A stretch of 64,000 nt of DNA, from positions 3,782,001 through 3,846,000 of the forward strand of contig NZ_CP121464.1 of assembly GCF_029690045.1 (NCBI RefSeq). The letters run 5' to 3'. The notes under the pieces are model-generated. The model did no database searches. It had not been told where the DNA came from and saw only the letters and a list, made by a program, of their open reading frames with translations. Shown here in pieces: positions 9,626-17,182 of the stretch. How positions within the stretch are numbered: position 1 is the first letter of the stretch; each line of letters starts with the position of its first letter. Made by a program: the position numbers and the translations under genes. This stretch comes from Janthinobacterium rivuli (GTDB taxonomy: Bacteria > Pseudomonadota > Gammaproteobacteria > Burkholderiales > Burkholderiaceae_D).

Positions 9626-9641
9626 GAATCTTGTATATGAT
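9613..9641 (+). promoter_or_regulatory. Sigma-70-type promoter of the TA operon
   Basis: TTGCGA (9613-9618) and TATGAT (9636-9641) are separated by 17 bp, a good sigma-70 arrangement. Transcription would begin near 9648. The antitoxin ATG at 9674 follows an AAGGA ribosome-binding site with 6-nt spacing. Confidence 0.6.
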
Positions 9642-9673
9642 GTGCTTTACCACGCTACTGCAAAGGAATCATC

Positions 9674-10318
9674 ATGACAGCGCATCTGCATCACGATACT
9701 CTGGCGCCCGAGCTTCAGGCATTAACGGATAGCGACCTGCGGCTGGTGGAACAATTCTCGCGCCTCTTGACCGCACAGCTCGACATACTGGCGCAAGGGC
9801 CCGAGCGCCAGCGCCTGATCGACCTGGCCACGCGCGCGCTCCATGAGGCGCGCGCCTCGCTGGGCGCCCCGCCGCCGCTCACGCCGCGCCAGCTCCCAAG
9901 GTCAAAACTCAAGGTATCCGATGTCATTGGACAAGGATGGGTGGAACTATCGCAGGCGTCGCTGTATCGCGCGGTGGAAAACAATCGGTTTTATTGCGTA
10001 ACGCCCAAGGGGCGCAGTATCGGCAAGGAATTTCCTGCGTGGCAATTTGTCCAGCCCGTACCGGAACTGATCGCGCCGGTACTGGCCATCCTTGCCGGCC
10101 AGCCCAGCAGTGAAATCCATGCCTTCTGGGTCAGTGGTGCAGACGAACTCAACGAACTGTCGCCAGCAGAGATGCTTGCAGGCAAATCGTTCGAGACGCG
10201 GGCCGAGATCCATCCAGGCCAGCAGGCGCTGCTGAATCTGCCGGCAAACGAGAGATTGCGCAAGGTGCTTGCGGTGGCGAAGTGGCAGCATAGGGGGATG
10301 GCTGACATCGTGGGTTAA
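9674..10318 (+). CDS. Antitoxin of RES-type TA module (Xre/MbcA/ParS-like)
   Basis: A 214-residue protein placed one base before a RES-domain toxin. Residues about 75-125 (LKVSDVIGQGWVELSQASLYRAVENN) could form the DNA-binding part. Residues 125-200 (GKEFPAWQFVQPVPELIAPVLAIL ... LSPAEMLAGK) match the toxin-binding pattern of the Xre/MbcA/ParS (DUF2384-like) antitoxins: a WQF core, a predicted helix, and a final SPAEML turn. It is longer than typical 130-160-residue members because of an extra N-terminal helical region. Expected role: neutralise the toxin by direct binding and repress the operon. The family call rests on the C-terminal pattern and on the neighbour. Confidence 0.7.
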   Translation: MTAHLHHDTLAPELQALTDSDLRLVEQFSRLLTAQLDILAQGPERQRLIDLATRALHEARASLGAPPPLTPRQLPRSKLKVSDVIGQGWVELSQASLYRAVENNRFYCVTPKGRSIGKEFPAWQFVQPVPELIAPVLAILAGQPSSEIHAFWVSGADELNELSPAEMLAGKSFETRAEIHPGQQALLNLPANERLRKVLAVAKWQHRGMADIVG

Positions 10319-10319
10319 C

Positions 10320-11000
10320 ATGCAACACGGACATACAACGTCCCCCGTCCCAGCGGACATGGCTGCGCGCCTGCCGGCGCTGGCATCGTTGAGCGCAGAA
10401 TTATTGCGCAATATCGTCACCTTTCCAACTGGCCAGGCCCTGATACGCGCAGCGTGGAACGTGGCATCCATCTGGCCGGCGAAGGTCGAACGCACCTACC
10501 GCTTCGGGCCGCCCGCCGAGCTGGCTGACTCAAACGGCTTCCCCTATCACTGGGTATATATTGCGGAGGATGCATACACGGCAGCCTGGGAAGCCCAGCT
10601 TTGCCGCAACGACGTCACGCGCCCGGGCACCTTTTACATCGCGCACAGGGCGAAACAAGCGCTGATCGCAACCTTGTCATTCAGCGCCCCGCTGCAATTG
10701 CTCGATCTGACAGGGCTGGCCGCCAGCCGGCTCGGCATTTTTGACCAATTGCGCAGCCCCGATCACGGCTGGTACCAATGGCTGGGCTGGCAGCTGGATC
10801 AGATCATCGCACAGGAAAAAGGCCAGATCCATGGTTTCCTGTATCCATCGCGCCGCCAGCCCGGCAAACTTGCGTATGCCATTTCATCGCGCCACATGGC
10901 AACCTTGGGCCAGACCATGTCGTGCTCACAGCTGGCATTCGGCGACAGCGCTGCGTATGCACAGTTGCTGGCCGATCACCTGCGCGTGGACCCGCCCTGA
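10320..11000 (+). CDS. RES-domain toxin
   Basis: A 226-residue protein with the RES-domain layout: Arg61 in ERTYRFGPP, Tyr80 in the strand WVYIAED, Glu91 in the helix YTAAWEAQ, and a C-terminal Ser in LAYAISSRH. RES toxins of MbcT/Res type consume NAD+ or ADP-ribosylate targets, causing growth arrest. Here the family residues appear in order, but the catalytic assignments are by analogy. The ATG at 10320 lies one base after the antitoxin stop, which is decisive for choosing it over an upstream in-frame start inside the antitoxin gene. The N-terminal 45 residues are an extension that could contact the antitoxin. Confidence 0.75.
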   Translation: MQHGHTTSPVPADMAARLPALASLSAELLRNIVTFPTGQALIRAAWNVASIWPAKVERTYRFGPPAELADSNGFPYHWVYIAEDAYTAAWEAQLCRNDVTRPGTFYIAHRAKQALIATLSFSAPLQLLDLTGLAASRLGIFDQLRSPDHGWYQWLGWQLDQIIAQEKGQIHGFLYPSRRQPGKLAYAISSRHMATLGQTMSCSQLAFGDSAAYAQLLADHLRVDPP

Positions 11001-11011
11001 GCTGAGACTCC

Positions 11012-12007
11012 CTATACCGGCTCGCGCCACTTGTCCTTGATCTCCAGCATGGCTGGCAGCTGTTCCACGAACAGCGCCAGCAGCTCCGGGTCGAAGTGCG
11101 TGCCGCTGTCGCGCTGCATGGTGGCGATGGCTTCGTCGATGGTCCAGGCGCGCTTGTACGGGCGTTCGCTGGTGAGGGCGTCGAAGACGTCGGCAATGGC
11201 GACGATGCGGCCTTCATGGGGGATTTCCTCGCCTTTCAAGCCTTGCGGATAGCCGCTGCCATCCCATTTCTCGTGGTGCGTCAGGGCGATGGTGCGCGCC
11301 ATTTTCAGCAGGCCGCTTGCGTGCTCGCCGATGATCGCCGCGCCGATTTCCGCGTGGCGGCGCATGACTTGCCATTCGTCCGCATCGAGCTTGCCCGGCT
11401 TTTGCAGGATGGCGTCGGGGATGCCGATCTTGCCCACGTCGTGCATGGGCGCCGCATTCAATAAATCTTCCGCCCTGGCCGCGCTGTAGCCGGCCGCCAG
11501 TGCCAGCTGGCGCGCGTAATAGCTCATGCGGATGACGTGCATGCCCGTCTCGTTGTCCTTGTATTCGGCCGCCTGGCCCAGGGTCTGGATCACCTGCAGG
11601 CGCGAGCGGCGCAATTCCTCGGCGTCCACCAGCGACAGATGCGTGCGCACGCGGGCGCGCACGATGGGCGGGCTGACGGGTTTCGTGATGTAGTCGACGG
11701 CGCCGGCATCAAAGCCGTCCGCCTCGTCCTTCACGTCGCACAGGGCCGTCACAAAAATGACGGGGATGGACGCGGTGGCCGGCATGGCCTTCAATTGCCG
11801 GCACACTTCATAGCCCGTCATGGCGGGCATCATGATGTCGAGCAGGATCAGTTCGACGGGATTGTTCTGCGCCAGCTCCAGCGCCTTCTCGCCATCCTTC
11901 GCATACAGCAGGCGGTAATCGTCCTGCAAAATCTGGCGCAGCACCTGCAGATTCGTCGCTTCATCGTCGACCAGCAGCAGGATCGGTTTGTCTTCGTGTA
12001 AGGTCAT
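11012..12007 (-). CDS. Response regulator with HD-GYP c-di-GMP phosphodiesterase domain
   Basis: A 331-residue protein: receiver domain (about 5-125; acidic DDE, phospho-acceptor in ELILLDIMMP, conserved Lys in DYITKPVS) followed by a full HD-GYP domain (about 145-325) with HDVGKIGIPD, HHEKWDGSGYP and RIVAIADVFDAL. HD-GYP domains hydrolyse c-di-GMP, so phosphorylation probably tunes second-messenger levels. The ATG at 12007 is chosen because the receiver starts directly after it; the open frame upstream runs into the preceding kinase gene. It starts 13 bp after the stop of the hybrid kinase at 12021, so the two form an operon and probably a cognate phosphorelay. Confidence 0.93.
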   Translation of the reverse strand: MTLHEDKPILLLVDDEATNLQVLRQILQDDYRLLYAKDGEKALELAQNNPVELILLDIMMPAMTGYEVCRQLKAMPATASIPVIFVTALCDVKDEADGFDAGAVDYITKPVSPPIVRARVRTHLSLVDAEELRRSRLQVIQTLGQAAEYKDNETGMHVIRMSYYARQLALAAGYSAARAEDLLNAAPMHDVGKIGIPDAILQKPGKLDADEWQVMRRHAEIGAAIIGEHASGLLKMARTIALTHHEKWDGSGYPQGLKGEEIPHEGRIVAIADVFDALTSERPYKRAWTIDEAIATMQRDSGTHFDPELLALFVEQLPAMLEIKDKWREPV

Positions 12008-12020
12008 CGTTAGCCCAGTA

Positions 12021-15000
12021 TCAGGAAAGGTCGGCAGGCGCTGGCGTTTCCAGCCACGCCAGCAGCTGGCGCAGCACGCCCGCGGCGCGCGCAAATTCAA
12101 AGTCGTCGATGGCGCTGGCCAGCGCCTGCAGGCGCGGCTGCTGGCCGTGCGGCGCCAGCATGGCGGCGATCTGCGCCATCAGGGCGTCGTCCAGTTGCCC
12201 GCCTTCCAGGCTGGCGATGGCTTGCCGCAGCAAGGCGCCCGCGGCGGATGCATCGAGAAGCGCGCCGGTGGCCGGCGCCTGCATGGCCACGGCCGGCAGC
12301 CCCGCCTCTTCCAGCTCGCCGGCGAGCGCCATGAAGGCGGCCGCCAGCTGCACCAGCAATTGCGTCACCGGCAGCTGGCGCGCGATGGCTTGCTCGATGC
12401 GTCCCAGCAGGCTTTCGACCTGCACCAGGCACAGGTTGCCCGCCGCGCCCTTGATACGGTGCAGCAGATGACCGGCCACGCTGACGCCGCCGCGCTCCAG
12501 TTCCGCCGCCAGCATGGCGGCGCAATCGCCATTGGCCTGCACGAAGCGGCCAATCGCGCGCTGCAAGGCTTCGCGTCCGCCCCACAGGGCGATGCCGCGC
12601 TGCCAGTCGACCTGGCCGGCCGCCGCACGCGCCGCCGCGCCAGCCGCTGGCGGCGGCATGGCCACGGCGATATCGAGCAGGCGGGCGATTTCCGCCGTCA
12701 GCTTGTGCATTTCCAGCGGCTTCGAAGCGAAGCCGTTCATGCCGGCCGTCTGCGCGGCGCGCCGGTCCTGTTCCAGCACGCTGGCCGTCAGGGCGATGAT
12801 GGGCGTCGCCTTGAGGCCCTGTTCGCGCTCGAACACGCGGATCAGGCGCGCCGCTTCCAGGCCATCCATGCGCGGCATCTGCACGTCCATCAGGACGATG
12901 TCGAAACTGCCCTTGCTGAACTCGCGCACGGCGCTCTCGCCATCGCTGGCGGCGATCACCTGGTGGCCGGCCGCGCCCAGGCTGATCAAGAGCAGCTCCA
13001 CGTTCTGCGGCACGTCGTCGGCCGCCAGGATGCGCAGCGGCGGCAGGGCCACCACCGGTTGCTCGCTGCGGCGCGCCACGGCCTTGCCCGGCGCCAGCGG
13101 CAGCAGTACGTGGAACACGCTGCCCACGCCCAGGGTGCTTTCCACCGTGATGGTGCCTTTCATCAGCTCGACCAGCTGCAGCGAAATCGTCGTGCCCAAG
13201 CCCGTGCCGCCAAAGCGCCGGCTCATCGAGGAATCGGCTTGCGTAAACGGGGCAAAGATTTTATCCAGGCGGTCGGCAGGAATGCCGATGCCCGTGTCAT
13301 GCACGGCGATATGCACCTGCTCGCCCTGCATGCCGACGGCCACGCGCACATGGCCCACTTCCGTGAACTTGACAGCGTTACCGATCAAGTTCGTCAGCAC
13401 CTGCTGCACCCGGCGCGCGTCGCCCAGGAAGAACTGGCCCATGCCGGGATTGACGTCGACATGCAGCACCAGGTCGCGCGCCTGCGCCGTGACGCGCAGC
13501 GACGCGGCCACGTGATCGACCAGGTCGGGCAGCGAAAAGTCCACCAGTTCCAGTTCGGTCGCGCCCTTTTCCAGCTTGGCCATATCGAGGATGTCGTTCA
13601 GCAGTTCCAGCAGCGAGCGGGCCGACTGGCGCACCGTGCCCAGATGGCGGCGCTGCAGGCTGTCCAGGGCCGTCCCCAGCAGCACTTCCGTGAAGCCGAT
13701 GATGGCGTTCATCGGCGTGCGGATTTCATGGCTCATATTGGCCAGGAAGCTGGTCTTCGATTCGGCGGCCAGTTCGGCGCGGTCTTTTGCCGCACGCAGG
13801 TTTTCCTGCATGGCGCGCCGTTCGCTCACGTCGGTGGCCAGCTTGACCACCTTGAACGGCTTGCCGTCCGTGTTGAAGATCGGGTTGTACGAGGCCTGTA
13901 TCCACACTTCGCCGCCATCCTTGCCGATGCGCTTGTACTCGCCCGTGTTGAATTCACCTTGCGCCAGGTGCTGCCAGAACGCGATGTAATCGGGCGAGGT
14001 CACATAGCCCGGTTCGCAGAAGATGCTGTGGTGCAGGCCCAGCACGTCGTCGAGCCGGTAGCCGACCAGGTCGAGGAAGTTCTCGTTGGCCGCCAGGATG
14101 CGCCCCTGCAGGTCAAACTCGGCGACGGCCGTCGCGCGCGAGATGGCAGTCACCTTGCCTTCGTATTCGGCGTTGCGCAATTCGCTTTCCGTGATATCGA
14201 GGATGACGCCGTCGATCCAGCGCACCACGCCGTCGTTATCGAGCACGGGGCCGCTGCTTTCGCGCACCCAGCGCTCGCGCCCGTCGCGGTGCATCATGCG
14301 GTAGACGTTTTCGAAATCGCGCTTTTCGCCGGCCGCCTGCACGCAGGTGTCGTTGACGCGCTGGCGGTCGTCCGGGTGCACGAGGTCGAACAGGCGCACG
14401 CGTCCCTCGATGAAGTCCTGCGGCATCCAGCCCGTCAGGTTGAAAACGGCGTCGCTGATGAAGATCATCTTCCATTCGGGCGCGAAGCTGCAGTGGAAGG
14501 ACACGCCGGGGATATTGCGGATCAGGGTGCGGTACTGGCGCTCGCTGTCTTTCAGCGCCTGCTCCATGCTGCGCGACGAGCGCATGTCCGTGACGAACGC
14601 CACGAACAGAGGCTGGCCCGGCGTGTCGATCTTGCCGATCGCCACGCGCATGGGCAGCACCGTGCCATCCTTGTGGCAGCCATCGAGTTCGCGTCCGCTG
14701 TCGAGGATGCGCGAGGCGCCCGTTTCCAGGTAGTCGCGCAGATAGCCCTGGTACTCGGCCGCGTCGGCCGGCTGCAGCAGCACGCTGGCGTCGCGCCCCA
14801 CGATGTCCGCTTCGCGCCAGCCGAACAGGCTTTCCGCGGCCGGATTGAAGGAACGCACCTTGCCCTGGCCATCGATGGTGATCAAGCCGTCGGCCGCCGT
14901 ATCGACGATGGCGCGCAGGCGCGATTCGCTGGCGCTGGCGTGGCGCAGCAACTGGCGGTAGCGCAGCAAGCCATTCGCGGCGGCCACGAAGACGGTCAGG

Positions 15001-15728
15001 GTGACGGTGATCAGGGCCACAGCCAGCGCCACGAACGACGCTTGCACCGTGATCGTGTTGTCGCCCGCCGTGGGCGTGCCGGAAAAGCGCGCCGCCAGCA
15101 TGCCCGTGTAATGCATGCCGGAAATGGCCAACCCCATGACGACGCTGCTGACCAGCAAGGACGCCAGGGGACTGAGGCGCAAACGCATGGCGCTCAGGCC
15201 GAAGCGTATCCACAGCGCGAGCATGGCCATGACGACCGCCACCACCAGCGACAGGGCGAACAGCCACGGCTGGTAATGCAGGGTCAGCGAAGTCTGCATG
15301 GCGGCCATGCCGCTGTAATGCATGGAACCGATGCCCACGCCGACGAGCACGCCGCCCACCACCAGCTGGCGCCAGTTGATGCTCGGACGCGCCAGCATGT
15401 GCAGCGCCACCCACGAAGCGGCCACGCCGGGCAGCATGGACAGCAAGGTCAGGCTGGGGTCGAAGGACACGCGCGTGCAAATGTCGAAAGCCAGCATGCC
15501 GATGAAGTGCATCGACCAGATGCCGCCGCCCAGCGCGATGGCGCCCGTGATGATGGCCGTCTGGCGCTGGAAGCCGCGCTCGCTGCTGCGCGCCATGCCG
15601 GCGATCTGCAGGGCCATGAACGAGGCAAAGATGGCGATGCCGATGGAAAACAGCACCAGCCACGCATTGTGCGTGCCATAGATGTACTGCATGGTATCGG
15701 TCGATACGGCAAAGATGGAACTCAGCAT
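12021..15728 (-). CDS. MHYT-PAS hybrid histidine kinase with REC and HPt
   Basis: A 1235-residue membrane sensor. Domain order: an MHYT seven-helix sensor (about 12-265) with three motifs MHFIGM, MHYSGM and MHYTGM that are proposed to bind copper and sense O2, CO or NO; three PAS/PAC modules (about 268-640); HisKA (acceptor His in ANMSHEIRTPMNA, about 660); an HATPase; a receiver (FDIVLMDVQMP); and a C-terminal HPt domain with acceptor His in LHRIKGAAGN. The complete internal His-Asp-His relay predicts transfer to the receiver of the HD-GYP protein encoded next. MHYT as a gas sensor is a proposal from the literature, not shown here. Confidence 0.93.
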   Translation of the reverse strand: MLSSIFAVSTDTMQYIYGTHNAWLVLFSIGIAIFASFMALQIAGMARSSERGFQRQTAIITGAIALGGGIWSMHFIGMLAFDICTRVSFDPSLTLLSMLPGVAASWVALHMLARPSINWRQLVVGGVLVGVGIGSMHYSGMAAMQTSLTLHYQPWLFALSLVVAVVMAMLALWIRFGLSAMRLRLSPLASLLVSSVVMGLAISGMHYTGMLAARFSGTPTAGDNTITVQASFVALAVALITVTLTVFVAAANGLLRYRQLLRHASASESRLRAIVDTAADGLITIDGQGKVRSFNPAAESLFGWREADIVGRDASVLLQPADAAEYQGYLRDYLETGASRILDSGRELDGCHKDGTVLPMRVAIGKIDTPGQPLFVAFVTDMRSSRSMEQALKDSERQYRTLIRNIPGVSFHCSFAPEWKMIFISDAVFNLTGWMPQDFIEGRVRLFDLVHPDDRQRVNDTCVQAAGEKRDFENVYRMMHRDGRERWVRESSGPVLDNDGVVRWIDGVILDITESELRNAEYEGKVTAISRATAVAEFDLQGRILAANENFLDLVGYRLDDVLGLHHSIFCEPGYVTSPDYIAFWQHLAQGEFNTGEYKRIGKDGGEVWIQASYNPIFNTDGKPFKVVKLATDVSERRAMQENLRAAKDRAELAAESKTSFLANMSHEIRTPMNAIIGFTEVLLGTALDSLQRRHLGTVRQSARSLLELLNDILDMAKLEKGATELELVDFSLPDLVDHVAASLRVTAQARDLVLHVDVNPGMGQFFLGDARRVQQVLTNLIGNAVKFTEVGHVRVAVGMQGEQVHIAVHDTGIGIPADRLDKIFAPFTQADSSMSRRFGGTGLGTTISLQLVELMKGTITVESTLGVGSVFHVLLPLAPGKAVARRSEQPVVALPPLRILAADDVPQNVELLLISLGAAGHQVIAASDGESAVREFSKGSFDIVLMDVQMPRMDGLEAARLIRVFEREQGLKATPIIALTASVLEQDRRAAQTAGMNGFASKPLEMHKLTAEIARLLDIAVAMPPPAAGAAARAAAGQVDWQRGIALWGGREALQRAIGRFVQANGDCAAMLAAELERGGVSVAGHLLHRIKGAAGNLCLVQVESLLGRIEQAIARQLPVTQLLVQLAAAFMALAGELEEAGLPAVAMQAPATGALLDASAAGALLRQAIASLEGGQLDDALMAQIAAMLAPHGQQPRLQALASAIDDFEFARAAGVLRQLLAWLETPAPADLS

Positions 15729-16086
15729 ACTGTCGTGAACTCAATAGAGTGAAACGTGACGTCGCAAAACATGACGGCGCACCGCGCGCGCCGGCGCCAC
15801 GCTTTTTACTAAAGCGGCAACACAGCGGAAAAGACAACGGTAGCAGTCGACCAGGGCAAGGCTCGGTCATCACGCCCGCGCCTGCCGCGCGGGGGAAAGG
15901 TGCTTTTTACAGAGGGAAAAAGCGGAATGCGTACGAACTCTGGCGCGGATGGCTGGCCGCCAGCGTGACGATGATTTTTAAAGAGCCATGAGTATAGTTG
16001 CTTTGCGAACATATTCATAGGACTTCAGCAATATTATGACAAGAAAGGCAATATTCTGAGGTCGCCATGCGACAGCGCTCGTCTGT
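15729..16086. other. Intergenic region without a recognised gene
   Basis: 358 bp between the start of the MHYT kinase gene and the end of the next minus-strand gene. The first part is GC-rich and the segment 15970-16060 is AT-rich. Short frames exist here but lack ribosome-binding sites and family resemblance. It presumably holds the kinase promoter; no clear operator was seen. Confidence 0.6.
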
Positions 16087-16743
16087 TCAGGCTGGCGGCC
16101 ACTGCGCGCGTATGGCGGCAGATGCCTGATAAGTGGGACCGGCCCGCACGGCCACAGGGATACCGGCCAGCGTACAGCGGTCGCTTAGCTCGTCGGTGAT
16201 CTGCCGCAAGGACCAGCGCTGCGGCACGGGCAGATCCATGCCCACCACGCGGATCAGCGGACAGTCGCCGAGGGTCGTGTGCAGCAGCAGCTCCACGCGC
16301 GCCATCGGCGGCCCGCCGCGATAGACATTCACCGCGCCCGCGTAGGTCACTACCTCGAGCGCGCGGATCTGCCGCGGCGCCAGTTGCAGCACCTTGTCAT
16401 GGCCAGGCAGGCGCCGCGCCACCCGGCGCAGCAACAGGCCGGCGTCGTTGATTTCGACATGAAAAGACAGAGCGGGGCCAGTCAGCACGAACAGAGCGAC
16501 GATCCATGCGGCCAGCGCCGGCAGGAGCAGCAGCACTGCCTCGCCCGCGTACGCCGCATCGCGCCAGACGGCTTGTCCGACAAAGGCGAGGATCAGGGCG
16601 CAGCCGCCCAGCAGCACGCTGCGCCACAGCACGGGACGCAGATTGGCCAGCATCGCCGCTTGCGCGCTGGCATCGTCGGCGGCCGCAAAGCGTATCCATT
16701 CCGCGCGCGCCGGCTTGAATCGCCTGGCGGGAATGCCGCTCAA
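16087..16743 (-). CDS. Two-helix membrane protein of unknown function
   Basis: A 218-residue protein starting at TTG 16743, which overlaps the TGA of the upstream gene in a TTGA arrangement; this coupling decides the start, because the reading frame further upstream is low-complexity and lies inside the neighbour. Two adjacent hydrophobic helices (about residues 35-55 and 65-85: SVLLGGCALILAFVGQAVW and EAVLLLLPALAAWIVALFVL) are followed by a soluble beta-rich domain (about 95-190, including NVYRGGPPMARVELLLHTTLG), reminiscent of a PH-like membrane-associated domain. No family is recognised with certainty. Confidence 0.6.
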   Translation of the reverse strand: MSGIPARRFKPARAEWIRFAAADDASAQAAMLANLRPVLWRSVLLGGCALILAFVGQAVWRDAAYAGEAVLLLLPALAAWIVALFVLTGPALSFHVEINDAGLLLRRVARRLPGHDKVLQLAPRQIRALEVVTYAGAVNVYRGGPPMARVELLLHTTLGDCPLIRVVGMDLPVPQRWSLRQITDELSDRCTLAGIPVAVRAGPTYQASAAIRAQWPPA

Positions 16744-17108
16744 GTATGCTGCGCCAGCATGCCGCGGAACCACGCCAGTTGCTCGCGCGTCAGGTAATTG
16801 GCGCCGTCGCCATGCAGGATGACGATTTCGATCTCCGCAGGAATCGAGGCGACCAATTGCGCACCCGTGACGGGAATCTTCGGAAAGGCGATGCCGGCCA
16901 GGAAGGCCAGGTCTTCCGCCACCGTGACGCACTGGCGCTCGGGATTGGGCGACGGCACGAGGAACAGGTCGATCTGCTCGCTTTGCCCGCCGATCACGAC
17001 GTGCAGTTGCGCGGCCAGCAGTTCAGGCAGGATCAGCTCGATGTTATTCTCGGCGCGCGATTGCTGGAAGGCGCTTTTCAGGGGCGTAAGGACAGGAGTA
17101 GCGGTCAT
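16740..17108 (-). CDS. Small cytosolic protein, SseB N-terminal-like
   Basis: A 122-residue protein without signal or membrane segment. The pattern (an N-terminal helix FQQSRAENNIELILPELLAAQLHVVI, a strand with IDLFLVPSPNPERQCVTVAED, then NYLTREQLAWFRGML) resembles the SseB N-terminal domain, a fold found in enhancin/secretion-related and many uncharacterised proteins. The assignment is tentative. The stop codon overlaps the TTG start of the following membrane protein, so the two are translationally coupled and may act together. Confidence 0.5.
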   Translation of the reverse strand: MTATPVLTPLKSAFQQSRAENNIELILPELLAAQLHVVIGGQSEQIDLFLVPSPNPERQCVTVAEDLAFLAGIAFPKIPVTGAQLVASIPAEIEIVILHGDGANYLTREQLAWFRGMLAQHT

Positions 17109-17182
17109 GGCAAAGGAGAAAGATAAAGACGGCGGCAGTGTAGCAGAGGCGCCCGCACAGGCGCGCTCTGCTGGCGCAGCCG

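Noticed and set aside
11988..15752. A 1254-codon open frame on the plus strand opposite the MHYT kinase gene
   Set aside because: It mirrors the real gene in antisense; the product is His/Arg/Ala/Gln-rich with no domain, as expected from high-GC codon bias.
15749..16018. Two short frames in the 15729-16086 gap
   Set aside because: No binding site, no hydrophobic or motif pattern and basic low-complexity text; treated as non-coding.
17125..17175. GCAGAG...CTCTGC stem as terminator after the small SseB-like or the receptor gene
   Set aside because: The stem is short with a long loop and has no T-run.
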